Positions 51,780 through 61,214 of a stretch of 64,000 nt of DNA are shown one piece after another. A model generated the notes under the pieces. That model saw only the letters and a list, made by a program, of their open reading frames with translations. It had not been told where the DNA came from and did not search any database. The position numbers and the translations under genes are program-made. The stretch's first letter is position 1; each line of letters opens with the position of its first letter. The stretch is from JAIOSF01 sp047159865 (GTDB taxonomy: Bacteria > Campylobacterota > Campylobacteria > Campylobacterales > Arcobacteraceae), in NCBI RefSeq assembly GCF_047159865.1, contig NZ_AP038804.1, positions 868,001-932,000 of the forward strand. Reading direction: 5' to 3'.

Positions 51780-52421
51780 CTAGACTAAATCTAAAAAATC
51801 GCTTTTATAAATTAAAACTTCTTTTGAATCTTTATTATAAATAAATCGTTTGTCACCTATTTTAATTTTTTCTAAAATAATTTGTTTTATTTGCGCATCT
51901 GTTTTATTATAAGCACGCATAAATATAAAAAACTCTTTGAGTTCCATAAACTGAATCGTTTCAGAAGAAGATTTTTCTTCAGTTTGAATCGACTGTTGTT
52001 GGATCGTGCTTTGTTCTTTATGATCAATTTTATAGATATTTCGCATCTCATTAAATGCACTTTTTAAAAGATCAACTTCACTTTGAAAAACATTTAACAT
52101 TTGCGTTTGCGTTTTATCTAAACGATTGATCTCACTTTTGTACTGTTTTTTCATAAACTTAATTGTTTTTTTTAAGAGATTTATCTGCTCATCTTTAGAG
52201 TTAATGATTTTCTCTTCTAAAAGTTTATAGTCATTTTGATGTGTTGTTGAAGAGTGAGTTTTAGATGGTGGTGTTTTATTGATAGAGTTATCTATATATA
52301 CAAATATTTTACCATCTTTTTTGATAGATTCAAGTTGCCCTTTTTTTATACGGTAATGTATCCCTTGGAGAGACAATCCCAAAAGTTGTGCGGCCTCATT
52401 ACTTGAAACTAATTTTTTCAA
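51780..52421 (-). CDS. MerR/excisionase-like DNA-binding protein with coiled coil
   Basis: The 213 residues start with a helix-turn-helix of the excisionase/MerR type (about 4-45, SSNEAAQLLGLSLQGIHYRI). A polar linker, a long coiled coil (about 65-130) and a small C-terminal domain (about 155-213) follow. No specific family is recognised. It lies 11 bases downstream of queF, so the two are probably co-transcribed. A DNA-binding structural or regulatory role is inferred. Confidence 0.75.
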   Translation of the reverse strand: MKKLVSSNEAAQLLGLSLQGIHYRIKKGQLESIKKDGKIFVYIDNSINKTPPSKTHSSTTHQNDYKLLEEKIINSKDEQINLLKKTIKFMKKQYKSEINRLDKTQTQMLNVFQSEVDLLKSAFNEMRNIYKIDHKEQSTIQQQSIQTEEKSSSETIQFMELKEFFIFMRAYNKTDAQIKQIILEKIKIGDKRFIYNKDSKEVLIYKSDFLDLV

Positions 52422-52432
52422 AACTGATATTC

Positions 52433-52813
52433 CTACTTATTGTCTTCGCTATCAACTGTAATAACTGTGTGAACATTTCCCCGAGGATTATAATCTGCAA
52501 TAATTTTCATTTTTTTAGGTTGAAGATTTTTGTACAATGTATCATATATTTCATTTGCACTATTTTCATGTGAAATATGTCTATACATAAAAGAATTAAT
52601 GTATAATTTTATTGCCTTTAACTCAATAACTTTTTCGTTAGGAACATATTGTAATTTTATTGTTGCAAAATCTGGGTATCCACTTCGTGGACATAAACAC
52701 ATAAATTCAGGTAACTCAATATCGATTGTGTAGTTTTTCTCATTTTTATTTGGCCAATAATGTTCACTAGCTTCAATATCAAATTCTCTAATCTCTTTTT
52801 CACCATATTTCAT
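52433..52813 (-). CDS. queF: NADPH-dependent 7-cyano-7-deazaguanine reductase QueF
   Basis: QueF reduces preQ0 to preQ1 in queuosine tRNA modification. The 126-residue protein is the short, unimodular type. It has EFMCLCPRSGYPDFATI with the active cysteine, and KLYINSFMYRHISHE. Start codon ATG follows AAAGGGT, with a TATAAT box further upstream (52847-52852). Confidence 0.94.
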   Translation of the reverse strand: MKYGEKEIREFDIEASEHYWPNKNEKNYTIDIELPEFMCLCPRSGYPDFATIKLQYVPNEKVIELKAIKLYINSFMYRHISHENSANEIYDTLYKNLQPKKMKIIADYNPRGNVHTVITVDSEDNK

Positions 52814-52846
52814 ATAATATACCCTTTAATACTTACTTTTAAGTTC

Positions 52847-52852
52847 ATTATA
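52847..52852 (-). promoter_or_regulatory. Probable -10 box for queF
   Basis: TATAAT preceded by TG (TTGTATAATGA) on the minus strand, 34 bases before the queF start, in the gap shared with the divergent antiporter gene. Confidence 0.5.
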
Positions 52853-52900
52853 CAAAAAAATATGTTAAATTCTTCTATATATAAAAGAAGAAGGTTCTCA

Positions 52901-54529
52901 ATGGATTTATTAACCATAATTGTTGCAATATTATTTGTATCTTTAATACTCAACTTGCTTTTAAAAAGAATAAATGTTTCCCCAATTGTAGGCTATATTT
53001 TTACAGGAATGATTTTTGCTTTATTTTTAGATATCATAAAAATAGACCAAAACAATATGGCACATATAGCAGAATTTGGTATTGTTTTTTTAATGTTTAC
53101 AATTGGTTTAGAGTTTTCTATGACCCATTTAAAACAGATGAAAAAAGAGGTTTTTGTTTATGGTTTTTTACAAGTTACTCTAAGCAGTCTTATTTTTACA
53201 TATATAGCACATATAGGTTTTAACCTTGATATGAAAACTTCAATTATTATTGGGTCTGCATTAGCATTATCTTCAACAGCAATTGTACTAAAAACACTGA
53301 ATGAAAATGGAGATATTCATAGATCTTATGGAAGAAATAGTGTAGGTATTCTAATCTTTCAAGATTTAGCAGTTATTCCAATTTTACTTATGATCACTAT
53401 TCTTGCTGATACAACAGTATCTTTAGAAACAATTATCTGGAATACTTTATATTCAGCCGTTATTGTTGGTATCATCTTATTTGTTTTAGGAAAATATATA
53501 CTTGAACTTTTTTTGGCTTATGTTATAGATACGAAAATAGGTGAACTATTTATTATGTCTATTATACTTATAGTTTTATCTTCTGCTTTACTTGCTTATA
53601 CCTTTGGATTTTCATATTCATTGGGAGCTTTTATAGCGGGTATGCTTATTGCTGAAACAAAGTATAAGTACCAAATAGAAGCCGACTTGATCCCTTTTAG
53701 AGATATTTTACTAGGAGTCTTTTTTATCTCGGTGGGTATGCAAGTAAATTTTACCACTGTAACAGAAAACTTCCTTACAATTGTTGCTCTTACAACAGTG
53801 ATATTGATCATAAAAGTTGCCATTATTTTTGGAATTTTAAAATTTTTCACTGATGCAAAAAAATCTTTGGAAACAGCTCTTGCATTAGCACAAGTTGGTG
53901 AATTTTCATTTGCTGTGTTTGCCCTTGCAAGTGCTCGTAATCTTTTAGAAAATGACCTCAATCAAATTATGCTTTCAGTGATCATTTTATCACTCCTTTT
54001 TACCTCACTGGTAATTCGGCATGTAAGAGGATTTGTGAAGTTTTTTGATAAAAAATCTTTAGAGATTGAAGATGAACCTATTATGAAAAATGCAGGGATA
54101 AAAGACCATATTATTGTGTGTGGATATTCAATACTTGGAAAAAAAATTGTAAAAAAACTCAAAGATTGTGGTATAAATTATGTTGCAATTGAACACGATA
54201 GAAAACATGTTAAAGAGGGAAAAGAGAAAGGTGACACTGTTATTTTTGGAAATGCAGCTTCTAAAACTATGCTAAATTCTTTATTTATAAAAGATGCTAT
54301 TGCTGTTATAATTGCAATGGAAAATGATGATAACATCAGATTGATAAGTCAAACAATAAAAAATATTGATCCAAATATATCAATTACCGTTAAAATATCT
54401 CATGAATCACAAATAGAAGAATTTGAAGATTTGCAAATAGACTCATTTGTGCATGAGCATGATTTAGTAGCTAGAAGACTTATAGAGAAAGCTACTAGAT
54501 GTATAATAAAAGAAAAGGTTTTAAAATAG
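52901..54529 (+). CDS. Kef-type cation/proton antiporter with RCK domain
   Basis: The roughly 542-residue protein has an N-terminal CPA2 transport domain of about 12 membrane helices (about 1-385, including MFTIGLEFSM, SSTAIVLKTL and QVGEFSFAVFALAS). A C-terminal TrkA-N/RCK domain follows (about 405-525, IIVCGYSILGKKIVKKL). This is the KefB/KefC layout for potassium efflux, though substrate cannot be fixed. The frame is open further upstream over queF, but the ATG at 52901 follows GAAGAAGG and matches the family. The stop abuts clpS. Confidence 0.9.
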   Translation: MDLLTIIVAILFVSLILNLLLKRINVSPIVGYIFTGMIFALFLDIIKIDQNNMAHIAEFGIVFLMFTIGLEFSMTHLKQMKKEVFVYGFLQVTLSSLIFTYIAHIGFNLDMKTSIIIGSALALSSTAIVLKTLNENGDIHRSYGRNSVGILIFQDLAVIPILLMITILADTTVSLETIIWNTLYSAVIVGIILFVLGKYILELFLAYVIDTKIGELFIMSIILIVLSSALLAYTFGFSYSLGAFIAGMLIAETKYKYQIEADLIPFRDILLGVFFISVGMQVNFTTVTENFLTIVALTTVILIIKVAIIFGILKFFTDAKKSLETALALAQVGEFSFAVFALASARNLLENDLNQIMLSVIILSLLFTSLVIRHVRGFVKFFDKKSLEIEDEPIMKNAGIKDHIIVCGYSILGKKIVKKLKDCGINYVAIEHDRKHVKEGKEKGDTVIFGNAASKTMLNSLFIKDAIAVIIAMENDDNIRLISQTIKNIDPNISITVKISHESQIEEFEDLQIDSFVHEHDLVARRLIEKATRCIIKEKVLK

Positions 54530-54829
54530 ATGGCAAACAGTTATAAATATGAATTAGAAAATGAATTAGAGATAGAAGAACCTAAAAAATACAAGGTATT
54601 ATTACTCAATGATGATTTTTCTACTATGGATTTCGTTATCGAAATTCTTACACGAGTTTTTCGAAAATCATTAGAAGAATCTGAAGCAATTATGCTCAAT
54701 GTTCACAACAATGGAAAAGCAGTTTGTGGCGTATATACAAAAGAGATTGCTTTAACAAAAGTATCTCAAGTAAAAACAATGGCAAGAAAGGCGAACTTTC
54801 CACTTAAAGCAATCGCCGAAGAGGAATAA
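54530..54829 (+). CDS. clpS: ATP-dependent Clp protease adaptor ClpS
   Basis: ClpS binds proteins with N-terminal degrons and delivers them to ClpA. The 99 residues have the core motif KVLLLNDDFSTMDFVIEIL (about 22-40) and HNNGKAVCGVYTKEIA. The gene starts directly after the antiporter stop and is 2 bases before clpA, its partner. Confidence 0.95.
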   Translation: MANSYKYELENELEIEEPKKYKVLLLNDDFSTMDFVIEILTRVFRKSLEESEAIMLNVHNNGKAVCGVYTKEIALTKVSQVKTMARKANFPLKAIAEEE

Positions 54830-54831
54830 CA

Positions 54832-57072
54832 ATGATACATATAGATCTTCAAAAAGTTTTTACCAATGCTGTTAATTATGCACGCGCAAATAGTCATGAA
54901 TATATAACAATGGAACATGTTTTTGTATATCTAATCAAATCAGAAACTATTATCAAACTTTTACGAGAAATGGACATAGATATTGATTTTCTTTATTCAC
55001 AGCTTAAGGATTATATTTTAAAAAACACTCCTAAATATCCAAAAGAGTTAGAACATGAAGATCCCGTTGAAACAATTACATTAACAAATACAATAGAACA
55101 AATGATTACCCACTCTTCACTTTCAGGAAAAAAAGAATCAACTGTTGAAGATATGTTTGTATATATTTTAAAAGATGAACACGCTTATTGTACTTATCTT
55201 CTTCATCAACAAGGTCTAGAAAGAGTAGATATCTTAGAAGAGATTAGTCATGGAAATGATGATGAGTATGAAAATGATGCAGAGGAAGATTTTGCTAAAC
55301 TTGATAAAAAAAAGCTTAAAGAGGAAACACCACTAGAGCAAAATAGTGTTGAACTTGTAAGTATTGCAAAAGATGGTAAAATAGATCCTGTTATTAGTAG
55401 AGAAAAAGAGATAGCAAGAGTTATTGAGATTCTAGCAAGAAGAAAGAAGAACAACCCTATTTTACTAGGAGAAACTGGTGTAGGGAAAACAGCAATTGCT
55501 GAGGGTTTAGCTTTAGCCATTGCAAATGAAGAAGTTCCAGAGTTTTTAATAGATGCAAAAATTTATTCACTAGATATGGGTTCAATGCTTGCAGGAACCA
55601 AATATAGAGGTGATTTTGAGAAAAAACTCAAAGCTGTTTTAAAAGAGGTAAGTAAAAAAAATAATGCTATTTTATTTATCGATGAGATTCATACAGTTGT
55701 AGGGGCTGGTGCCGTTGGTGGTAGTACTATGGATGCTTCAAATATTTTAAAACCGATGTTAAGTAGTGGTAAACTTCGTGTTATTGGGGCTACCACTTAT
55801 GAAGAGTATCGAAATGATTTTGGTAAAGATAAAGCCTTTAGTAGACGATTTGGAAAAGTTGAAATAAAAGAACCTTCCATTGAAGATTGTGTAATTATTT
55901 TGCAAGGTTTAAAATCAAAATATGAAGAGTTTCATGGTGTTTCATATAGCGATGAGAGTTTGAAACTAGCTGCAGAATTAAGTAAAAAATTTATCAATGA
56001 TAGATTTTTACCAGATAGTGCTATTGATGTGATTGATGAAGTAGGTGCAACTATTAAATTAGAGAAAAAATCTAAAAAAACGATCAAAATAACAGCAAAA
56101 GATGTAGAAAAAACAATCTCAAATATAGCACAAATACCACCCAAAACGGCTACCTCTTCTGATCTTTCATTGCTTAAAAAGCTTGAAACAAATTTACAAA
56201 AAAGAGTATTTGGACAAGATGATGCAATCACTACAATAGTAAAAGCAATTAAAGTAAACCGTTCAGGTATGGGAATAGACAACAAACCTGTGGGAAGTTT
56301 TTTATTTACAGGAAGTACAGGTGTAGGGAAAACAGAAGTTGCTAAAGAATTAGCACATGTTATGGGTATCCACTTTGAAAGATTTGATATGAGTGAATAT
56401 GGTGAAGCACACACAGTAAGTAGACTTATTGGAGCACCTGCTGGATATGTTGGCTATGAAAAAGGTGGATTACTAACAGAAGCTATCAGAAAACATCCTC
56501 ATACCGTTTTACTTCTTGATGAGATAGAAAAAGCTCATCCAGACTTGATGAGTTTATTGCTTCAAGTTATGGACAATGCAACTCTAACAGATAACAATGG
56601 AACAAAATCAGACTTTCAAAATGTTATACTTATTATGACCTCAAACTTAGGAGCAACTCAAGCAAATATAATGGGATTTGCTAAAGATGATGGAATCAAT
56701 GAAGATAAAGCTGTTAAAAAGTTTTTTGCCCCTGAGTTTAGAAATAGACTTGATGCAACTGTAAAATTTGCACCATTAAGTGAACCTATTTTGATAAAAA
56801 TTGTAAGTAAATTTATCAAAGATTTAGAAGAAAATTTAGCAGATAAAAACATAAAAATCATACTCACAACAAAAGCAAAAAAAGAGATAGCACGATTAGG
56901 GTACGACAAACTTATGGGTGCTCGTCCACTCCAAAGAGTGATAACCCAAAAGATAAAAGTACCACTTACAGATGAGATACTTTTTGGAGAACTAAAAAAT
57001 GGTGGTAGTGTAAATATCGATTTTAAAAAAGAAGAATTTTCATTTACTTATACAGCTAAAGAGCAATTATAA
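54832..57072 (+). CDS. clpA: ATP-dependent Clp protease ATP-binding subunit ClpA
   Basis: ClpA is the unfoldase ring of ClpAP. The 746 residues have an N-terminal Clp-N domain (about 1-145) and two AAA+ modules with Walker A motifs GETGVGKT (about 212) and GSTGVGKT (about 495). The second arginine-finger region is FAPEFRNRLD. Where E. coli ClpA has the ClpP-binding IGL loop, this protein has MGF (in NIMGFAKDDG), which may serve the same purpose. The 3' end meets gspF with 1 base between stop codons. Confidence 0.95.
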   Translation: MIHIDLQKVFTNAVNYARANSHEYITMEHVFVYLIKSETIIKLLREMDIDIDFLYSQLKDYILKNTPKYPKELEHEDPVETITLTNTIEQMITHSSLSGKKESTVEDMFVYILKDEHAYCTYLLHQQGLERVDILEEISHGNDDEYENDAEEDFAKLDKKKLKEETPLEQNSVELVSIAKDGKIDPVISREKEIARVIEILARRKKNNPILLGETGVGKTAIAEGLALAIANEEVPEFLIDAKIYSLDMGSMLAGTKYRGDFEKKLKAVLKEVSKKNNAILFIDEIHTVVGAGAVGGSTMDASNILKPMLSSGKLRVIGATTYEEYRNDFGKDKAFSRRFGKVEIKEPSIEDCVIILQGLKSKYEEFHGVSYSDESLKLAAELSKKFINDRFLPDSAIDVIDEVGATIKLEKKSKKTIKITAKDVEKTISNIAQIPPKTATSSDLSLLKKLETNLQKRVFGQDDAITTIVKAIKVNRSGMGIDNKPVGSFLFTGSTGVGKTEVAKELAHVMGIHFERFDMSEYGEAHTVSRLIGAPAGYVGYEKGGLLTEAIRKHPHTVLLLDEIEKAHPDLMSLLLQVMDNATLTDNNGTKSDFQNVILIMTSNLGATQANIMGFAKDDGINEDKAVKKFFAPEFRNRLDATVKFAPLSEPILIKIVSKFIKDLEENLADKNIKIILTTKAKKEIARLGYDKLMGARPLQRVITQKIKVPLTDEILFGELKNGGSVNIDFKKEEFSFTYTAKEQL

Positions 57073-57090
57073 TCTAATTTATAACTGCTC
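57061..57090. terminator. Hairpin at the clpA/gspF-like convergent junction
   Basis: A 12-bp stem with one mismatch (57061-57072 with 57079-57090; a G-U pair when read on the minus strand) spans both stop codons. No strong T-run follows. A second, GC-rich stem (GCTCCC with GGGAGC, 57087-57110) overlaps it inside the gspF-like gene. This may act as a weak bidirectional terminator. Confidence 0.35.
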
Positions 57091-58264
57091 CCAAATTCCA
57101 AATAGGGAGCATGATAGCTAAAATAAGCCACAATACAATCAATGCTATAAAAAATATAAGTACAGGTTCAATAAGTGAAGAAAAACTTTTCAGACTTTTA
57201 TGAAAGCGTTTTTTATATTGAGCAGTAATGTTCAATAGTACAGTTTCATATTCGTTTGTATAGTCAGCTGTATGTAAAAGTTTAATCGTAAGATTATCAA
57301 ATATTTTACTTGCCGCAAAAGCGTCTGAAATATTTGAGCCATTTTTTATATTTTTGAGAATACCATTCATCATCTCTTTTACATATAAATTATTTACAAT
57401 ATTTTTACTATTTAAAATGGCTACTTGAAATTGATATTTTGATTTTACTATAATACTAATAGATAAAAAAAGTCTATAGAAATGATAATCTTGAATTACT
57501 TTACTTAAAATAGGTATTTTTAAAAGTAAAACTTTATCAAAAAAATAACGATACCTTTTAAACAAAAAGATAAATACTCCTATTAAAACGAGCAGAAAAA
57601 TCACAATATATATACTATAATCAGCAAAAACATCTCTTAAGGTCAATAATATTTTTGTGGCTGTTGGTATCTCATCTTTGAGTAAACTAAAAACAAAATC
57701 AAAATTTGGTAAAACATAGACAAAAATCATCCCTACTGAAACAAATAAAGAGAGAATTAAAATAAGAGGATACCTCATCACCTCTTGAAATTTTTCACTA
57801 CTTTGAATATCTTCTTCTAAAATCTCTACTAAAGAATGGATTGATTCTTTAATATTTCCATTTTCAAAACCTAATTTTAGAAAAAGGATAGTGTTATTCC
57901 CTAGATAATTTGTATATGGTTTTAATGCTATATCTAAAGGAACCGATGAAGATAATGATTCTTCAATTATTTTCAAAATTTCTCGTATCTTTGTTTCTTG
58001 TTGTGACTGTAAAAGCATCTCTATGGATTCACTAAAACTAAGACTAGCACTTAACATAATATCTAATTGAGAAAAAAGTTCAAAAATATCTTTTTTTTTA
58101 TTTCTTATACTAACAAAATCAAAAGAGAGATTTTTTTGTTCTTTAATATTGATAATATTAGTTGGGAAATTTTTGTGGCTTTGGAGTTCACTTCTATTTT
58201 GTGCTTCCAAATAGAGCGTTTTCATTTTTTGTTTTTCTTGATAGCGTATTTTATATTTTATCAT
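57074..58264 (-). CDS. Type II secretion/type IV pilus platform protein, GspF/PilC family
   Basis: The 396 residues contain two GspF domains. There are hydrophobic segments near 170-190, 220-240 and 370-390, with LFSQLDIMLSASLSFSESIEML at the first domain start. Such proteins form the inner-membrane base that the assembly ATPase turns on. It lies 6 bases downstream of the ATPase gene. In Campylobacter a similar GspE/GspF pair (CtsE/CtsF) serves DNA uptake; which machine this one serves is not shown here. Confidence 0.85.
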   Translation of the reverse strand: MIKYKIRYQEKQKMKTLYLEAQNRSELQSHKNFPTNIINIKEQKNLSFDFVSIRNKKKDIFELFSQLDIMLSASLSFSESIEMLLQSQQETKIREILKIIEESLSSSVPLDIALKPYTNYLGNNTILFLKLGFENGNIKESIHSLVEILEEDIQSSEKFQEVMRYPLILILSLFVSVGMIFVYVLPNFDFVFSLLKDEIPTATKILLTLRDVFADYSIYIVIFLLVLIGVFIFLFKRYRYFFDKVLLLKIPILSKVIQDYHFYRLFLSISIIVKSKYQFQVAILNSKNIVNNLYVKEMMNGILKNIKNGSNISDAFAASKIFDNLTIKLLHTADYTNEYETVLLNITAQYKKRFHKSLKSFSSLIEPVLIFFIALIVLWLILAIMLPIWNLGAVIN

Positions 58265-58270
58265 CTATTA

Positions 58271-59671
58271 CTACACTTTACTATAAAATTCTTCTATTGT
58301 TGTAATTCCATTTTCTACTAACTTTAGTGCATTTTCTTTCAGAGTTACATAACCATTTTGTTTACAATATTCTTCAATCTCATAAATATTACGATTGTTA
58401 GCTATCATTTTAGACAAATCACTGTCTATGCTTAATACCTCAGAGATAATTTGTCTATTGTTATACCCTGTATAATTACACTTTTGGCAGCCATTACTTT
58501 TGTATTTATTTGTATCTATATCTTTTATTTTACAATCACTACACAATACTCGTAATAATCTTTGAGATAAAATCATTTTTAAAGTGGTAGCCACCAAGTA
58601 ACTTTGTGCTTGCAAATCGAAAAGTCTTGTAAGAGTTTCTATAGCATTATTTGTATGTAAAGTGGCGATAACCAAATGTCCTGTTAATGATGCTTGTATA
58701 GCTATTTGAAGTGACTCAGTATCACGAATCTCTCCTATGAGTAAAATGTCTGGATCTTGTCGTAAAATATTTTTTAATACTGTTTGATAATCAAGATTTA
58801 TCTCATTGTTAAGATTTACTTGCATCACACCATCAAGTTTATATTCAACAGGATCTTCAATAGTTATAATCTTTTTGTTTTTTGTATTTAAACTATTAAT
58901 CATAGAATATAAACTTGTGGTCTTCCCACTTCCTGTAGGTCCTGTTACTAAAATAAGCCCTTGATTAAGATGAATATTTCTTTGAATTGTTTTTAAAGTA
59001 TCTATATCAAAACCAATGTTTTCAATATCTTTTTGGATATTACCATTATCCAGTATTCTTAGTACTATTGATTCTCCATATACTGTTGGCATTGTTGAGA
59101 TACGAAGGTCATACTCTTTTTCACCTATTTTGCGAGTAAACCTTCCATTTAAAGGTATTCTTCTTTGTGAGATATCTAGGTTTCCAAAGTATTTTATAAT
59201 AGAGCTTATCAAAGCAAAAAGTTTATCATCAAAACGAAAAAGTTGTTGTAATTCACCATCTATTCGTATTCTTATAACAACACTATTGTTGAGTGCTTCA
59301 AAATGTATATCACTTGCGTTTTTTTCAATACTAAACGAAAATAACAGATCTATAAAATTAATAATATATGAGTTCACACTATCTTTATGTATATTTTGTA
59401 ACGAGCTTTGAGCTAAAATAAATAGTTTTTGTTTTAACTCAATATATTGCAATTCTGCCTTAATATATTTTTCATCAACATACAAGCATTTTAAAGGTTT
59501 TTGAAATATATCTACAAAATAGTGTAACTCTTCAACTGGAAAAGAAGATGCAACCAATACAGACAACTCGTCGTTTCTAATAGGGAGCATATTGTACTTA
59601 TTTGACGCTTCTTGTGTTGCTATCTCAACTAAAGAATAATCAATATTATAATCTAAAATTTTATTAGTCAT
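58271..59671 (-). CDS. Type II secretion/type IV pilus assembly ATPase, GspE/PilB family
   Basis: The 466-residue ATPase has a Walker A motif GPTGSGKTTSLYS (about 245), an Asp box (ITIEDPVEY), a Walker B region (RQDPDILLIGEIRD) and a His box (GHLVIATLHTN). A zinc-finger-like set of cysteines (VLCSDC and GCQKCNYTGY, about 373-395) is typical of assembly ATPases. The N-terminal domain is short. The start overlaps the upstream gene by 8 bases. Confidence 0.92.
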   Translation of the reverse strand: MTNKILDYNIDYSLVEIATQEASNKYNMLPIRNDELSVLVASSFPVEELHYFVDIFQKPLKCLYVDEKYIKAELQYIELKQKLFILAQSSLQNIHKDSVNSYIINFIDLLFSFSIEKNASDIHFEALNNSVVIRIRIDGELQQLFRFDDKLFALISSIIKYFGNLDISQRRIPLNGRFTRKIGEKEYDLRISTMPTVYGESIVLRILDNGNIQKDIENIGFDIDTLKTIQRNIHLNQGLILVTGPTGSGKTTSLYSMINSLNTKNKKIITIEDPVEYKLDGVMQVNLNNEINLDYQTVLKNILRQDPDILLIGEIRDTESLQIAIQASLTGHLVIATLHTNNAIETLTRLFDLQAQSYLVATTLKMILSQRLLRVLCSDCKIKDIDTNKYKSNGCQKCNYTGYNNRQIISEVLSIDSDLSKMIANNRNIYEIEEYCKQNGYVTLKENALKLVENGITTIEEFYSKV

Positions 59672-60353
59672 AACTTACCTTTTCTGTCACTAATTGTTTT
59701 GTTATAAGATTTTTGAATTGTACTTTATCTTTCAAAATCGATAGTATTGTAAAGTTTCCCACACTATCTCTTTCTTTATACCAAATGCCATCGATAAGTA
59801 CCTCATTTGAAATGATTGCAGTGATTTTTAACTTTATATCTACAGTATTTACTTTTTGTTTTTTTAGTTTGTTCTGTAAAAAAGGATTTGGATTTTTGAT
59901 TGACTTCTTTATCATTGATGATGTATAAAAGTAGTTGGTATCTATCATTATGCTCAAAATAGTTTGTTCATTTTCCTCTATCAGTTCAAAGCTATTGATA
60001 ACAAAATGATTTTCTATTGTAGTTAAGAATTTCATTATTTCAGAATGATTTGCTTCTATTTTTATATACATACTTTTTTTGAGTATTTTAGACTCTAGAA
60101 TAGTTGTATTCTTTTCACGGCTTAGAGTATCAATATAATTCATAAGTGAAATATCATCCATTCTAATATATGTATTTGCATATTGTTTAGTCTTTATAGT
60201 AGTATGAGTGATATTACTCAAAGATTGAGGTTTTATAAAGGTAACAATATCACTAGAAAACACAACAATAAAAGAATATAGTATCATTACAATTATATAA
60301 ATTTCTATTTTTTGAAAAGTTTTTAATGATTGAAACTTACTTTTAATATTCAA
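59664..60353 (-). CDS. Inner-membrane protein with PilO/GspM-like and PilP/GspC-like parts
   Basis: The 229 residues have one membrane helix (about 17-36), a ferredoxin-like periplasmic stretch (about 65-140) in the style of PilO/GspM, and a C-terminal beta-rich domain (about 170-229). The last contains VLIDGIWYKERDSVGNFTI, resembling PilP/GspC end domains. It could be a fusion of two alignment-complex subunits. It overlaps the ATPase gene by 8 bases and the upstream gene by 11 bases, so it belongs to the same machine. No direct family match was confirmed. Confidence 0.6.
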   Translation of the reverse strand: MNIKSKFQSLKTFQKIEIYIIVMILYSFIVVFSSDIVTFIKPQSLSNITHTTIKTKQYANTYIRMDDISLMNYIDTLSREKNTTILESKILKKSMYIKIEANHSEIMKFLTTIENHFVINSFELIEENEQTILSIMIDTNYFYTSSMIKKSIKNPNPFLQNKLKKQKVNTVDIKLKITAIISNEVLIDGIWYKERDSVGNFTILSILKDKVQFKNLITKQLVTEKVSYD

Positions 60354-61197
60354 TTATCACATCCATACTATAAAGCTTATTTTCACTACTAAAAACCAAT
60401 GACTTTAACTGTATATTCTTGTTATATTTATTCAAAAGTTTTAGTAAACTTTGCTTATTTGTATCATACAGTATTGTTTTTATTTTGTTGTTTGTATAGG
60501 AGATTTTTTTTATATACATTGTATTTACTTCGATATAAGAAAAAAGTTCATGAGCTTTTTCAAAAGGTTTATTCAGTGGTAGAATCTTGTGTTTATTAGT
60601 TTTTGGTTTATCTTGTATCTCCGGATAACCATTTTGTGTAAACTGATACATTAGAAACAGCAACAATAGAAAAGAACTTATTCCTAAATATACAGTAAAA
60701 ACCACAAAAGATTTATCTTCATACAATGCTACTTCTAATTGATTATAAGCTTTGTATTTTTCCAGATCAAACTTATTTAACAAAGAAGATGGCACAACTA
60801 AAACTTCAAAATCATCTAACTTATAAATTTGTTTTATATATTCTATAATCTCCTCATCAGAGGTATTTGAAATATTTTTTAAGCACAACAATGATTCATT
60901 TTCAAATAGTGCAAAATAGCTATCTGTTATATACAAACTTTGAACTTTACTTCTTGAAAGAAGATAAGGCAAAATAAAAGGCTCTAAAATAATATCTTGA
61001 GTCGTTTTATCATATAAAAATATTTCATAAGTTGAGGAATGAGTTATATAAGTATAGTAAAAAAAGCTATTTTTGGTGTAACTAAGTTCGCTATTTAAAA
61101 TATTTGTTCGTAAAAATTTAAAGAGATTCTTCTTGTGAATTTTTTCAGTGACCTTAATGCTTAATGTGTTTATTTCACTAGCATTAAGGAGTTTCAT
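60343..61197 (-). CDS. Single-pass protein, possible GspL/PilN-like platform component
   Basis: The 284 residues have a cytoplasmic N-terminal part (1-167), one membrane helix (about 168-187, FTVYLGISSFLLLLFLMYQF) and a periplasmic C-terminal part (about 195-284) with a PilN-like alternating strand-helix pattern. This is the topology of GspL or of fused PilM/PilN. It is the first pilus-like gene after era (17-base gap) and overlaps the next gene by 11 bases. The function call is from topology and position only. Confidence 0.55.
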   Translation of the reverse strand: MKLLNASEINTLSIKVTEKIHKKNLFKFLRTNILNSELSYTKNSFFYYTYITHSSTYEIFLYDKTTQDIILEPFILPYLLSRSKVQSLYITDSYFALFENESLLCLKNISNTSDEEIIEYIKQIYKLDDFEVLVVPSSLLNKFDLEKYKAYNQLEVALYEDKSFVVFTVYLGISSFLLLLFLMYQFTQNGYPEIQDKPKTNKHKILPLNKPFEKAHELFSYIEVNTMYIKKISYTNNKIKTILYDTNKQSLLKLLNKYNKNIQLKSLVFSSENKLYSMDVIIEY

Positions 61198-61214
61198 TTT
61201 AAAACTTTACCGTT

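Noticed and set aside
52760..52900. N-terminal extension of the Kef-type antiporter
   Set aside because: It overlaps queF in the opposite direction. The ATG at 52901 has a ribosome binding site and the family start.
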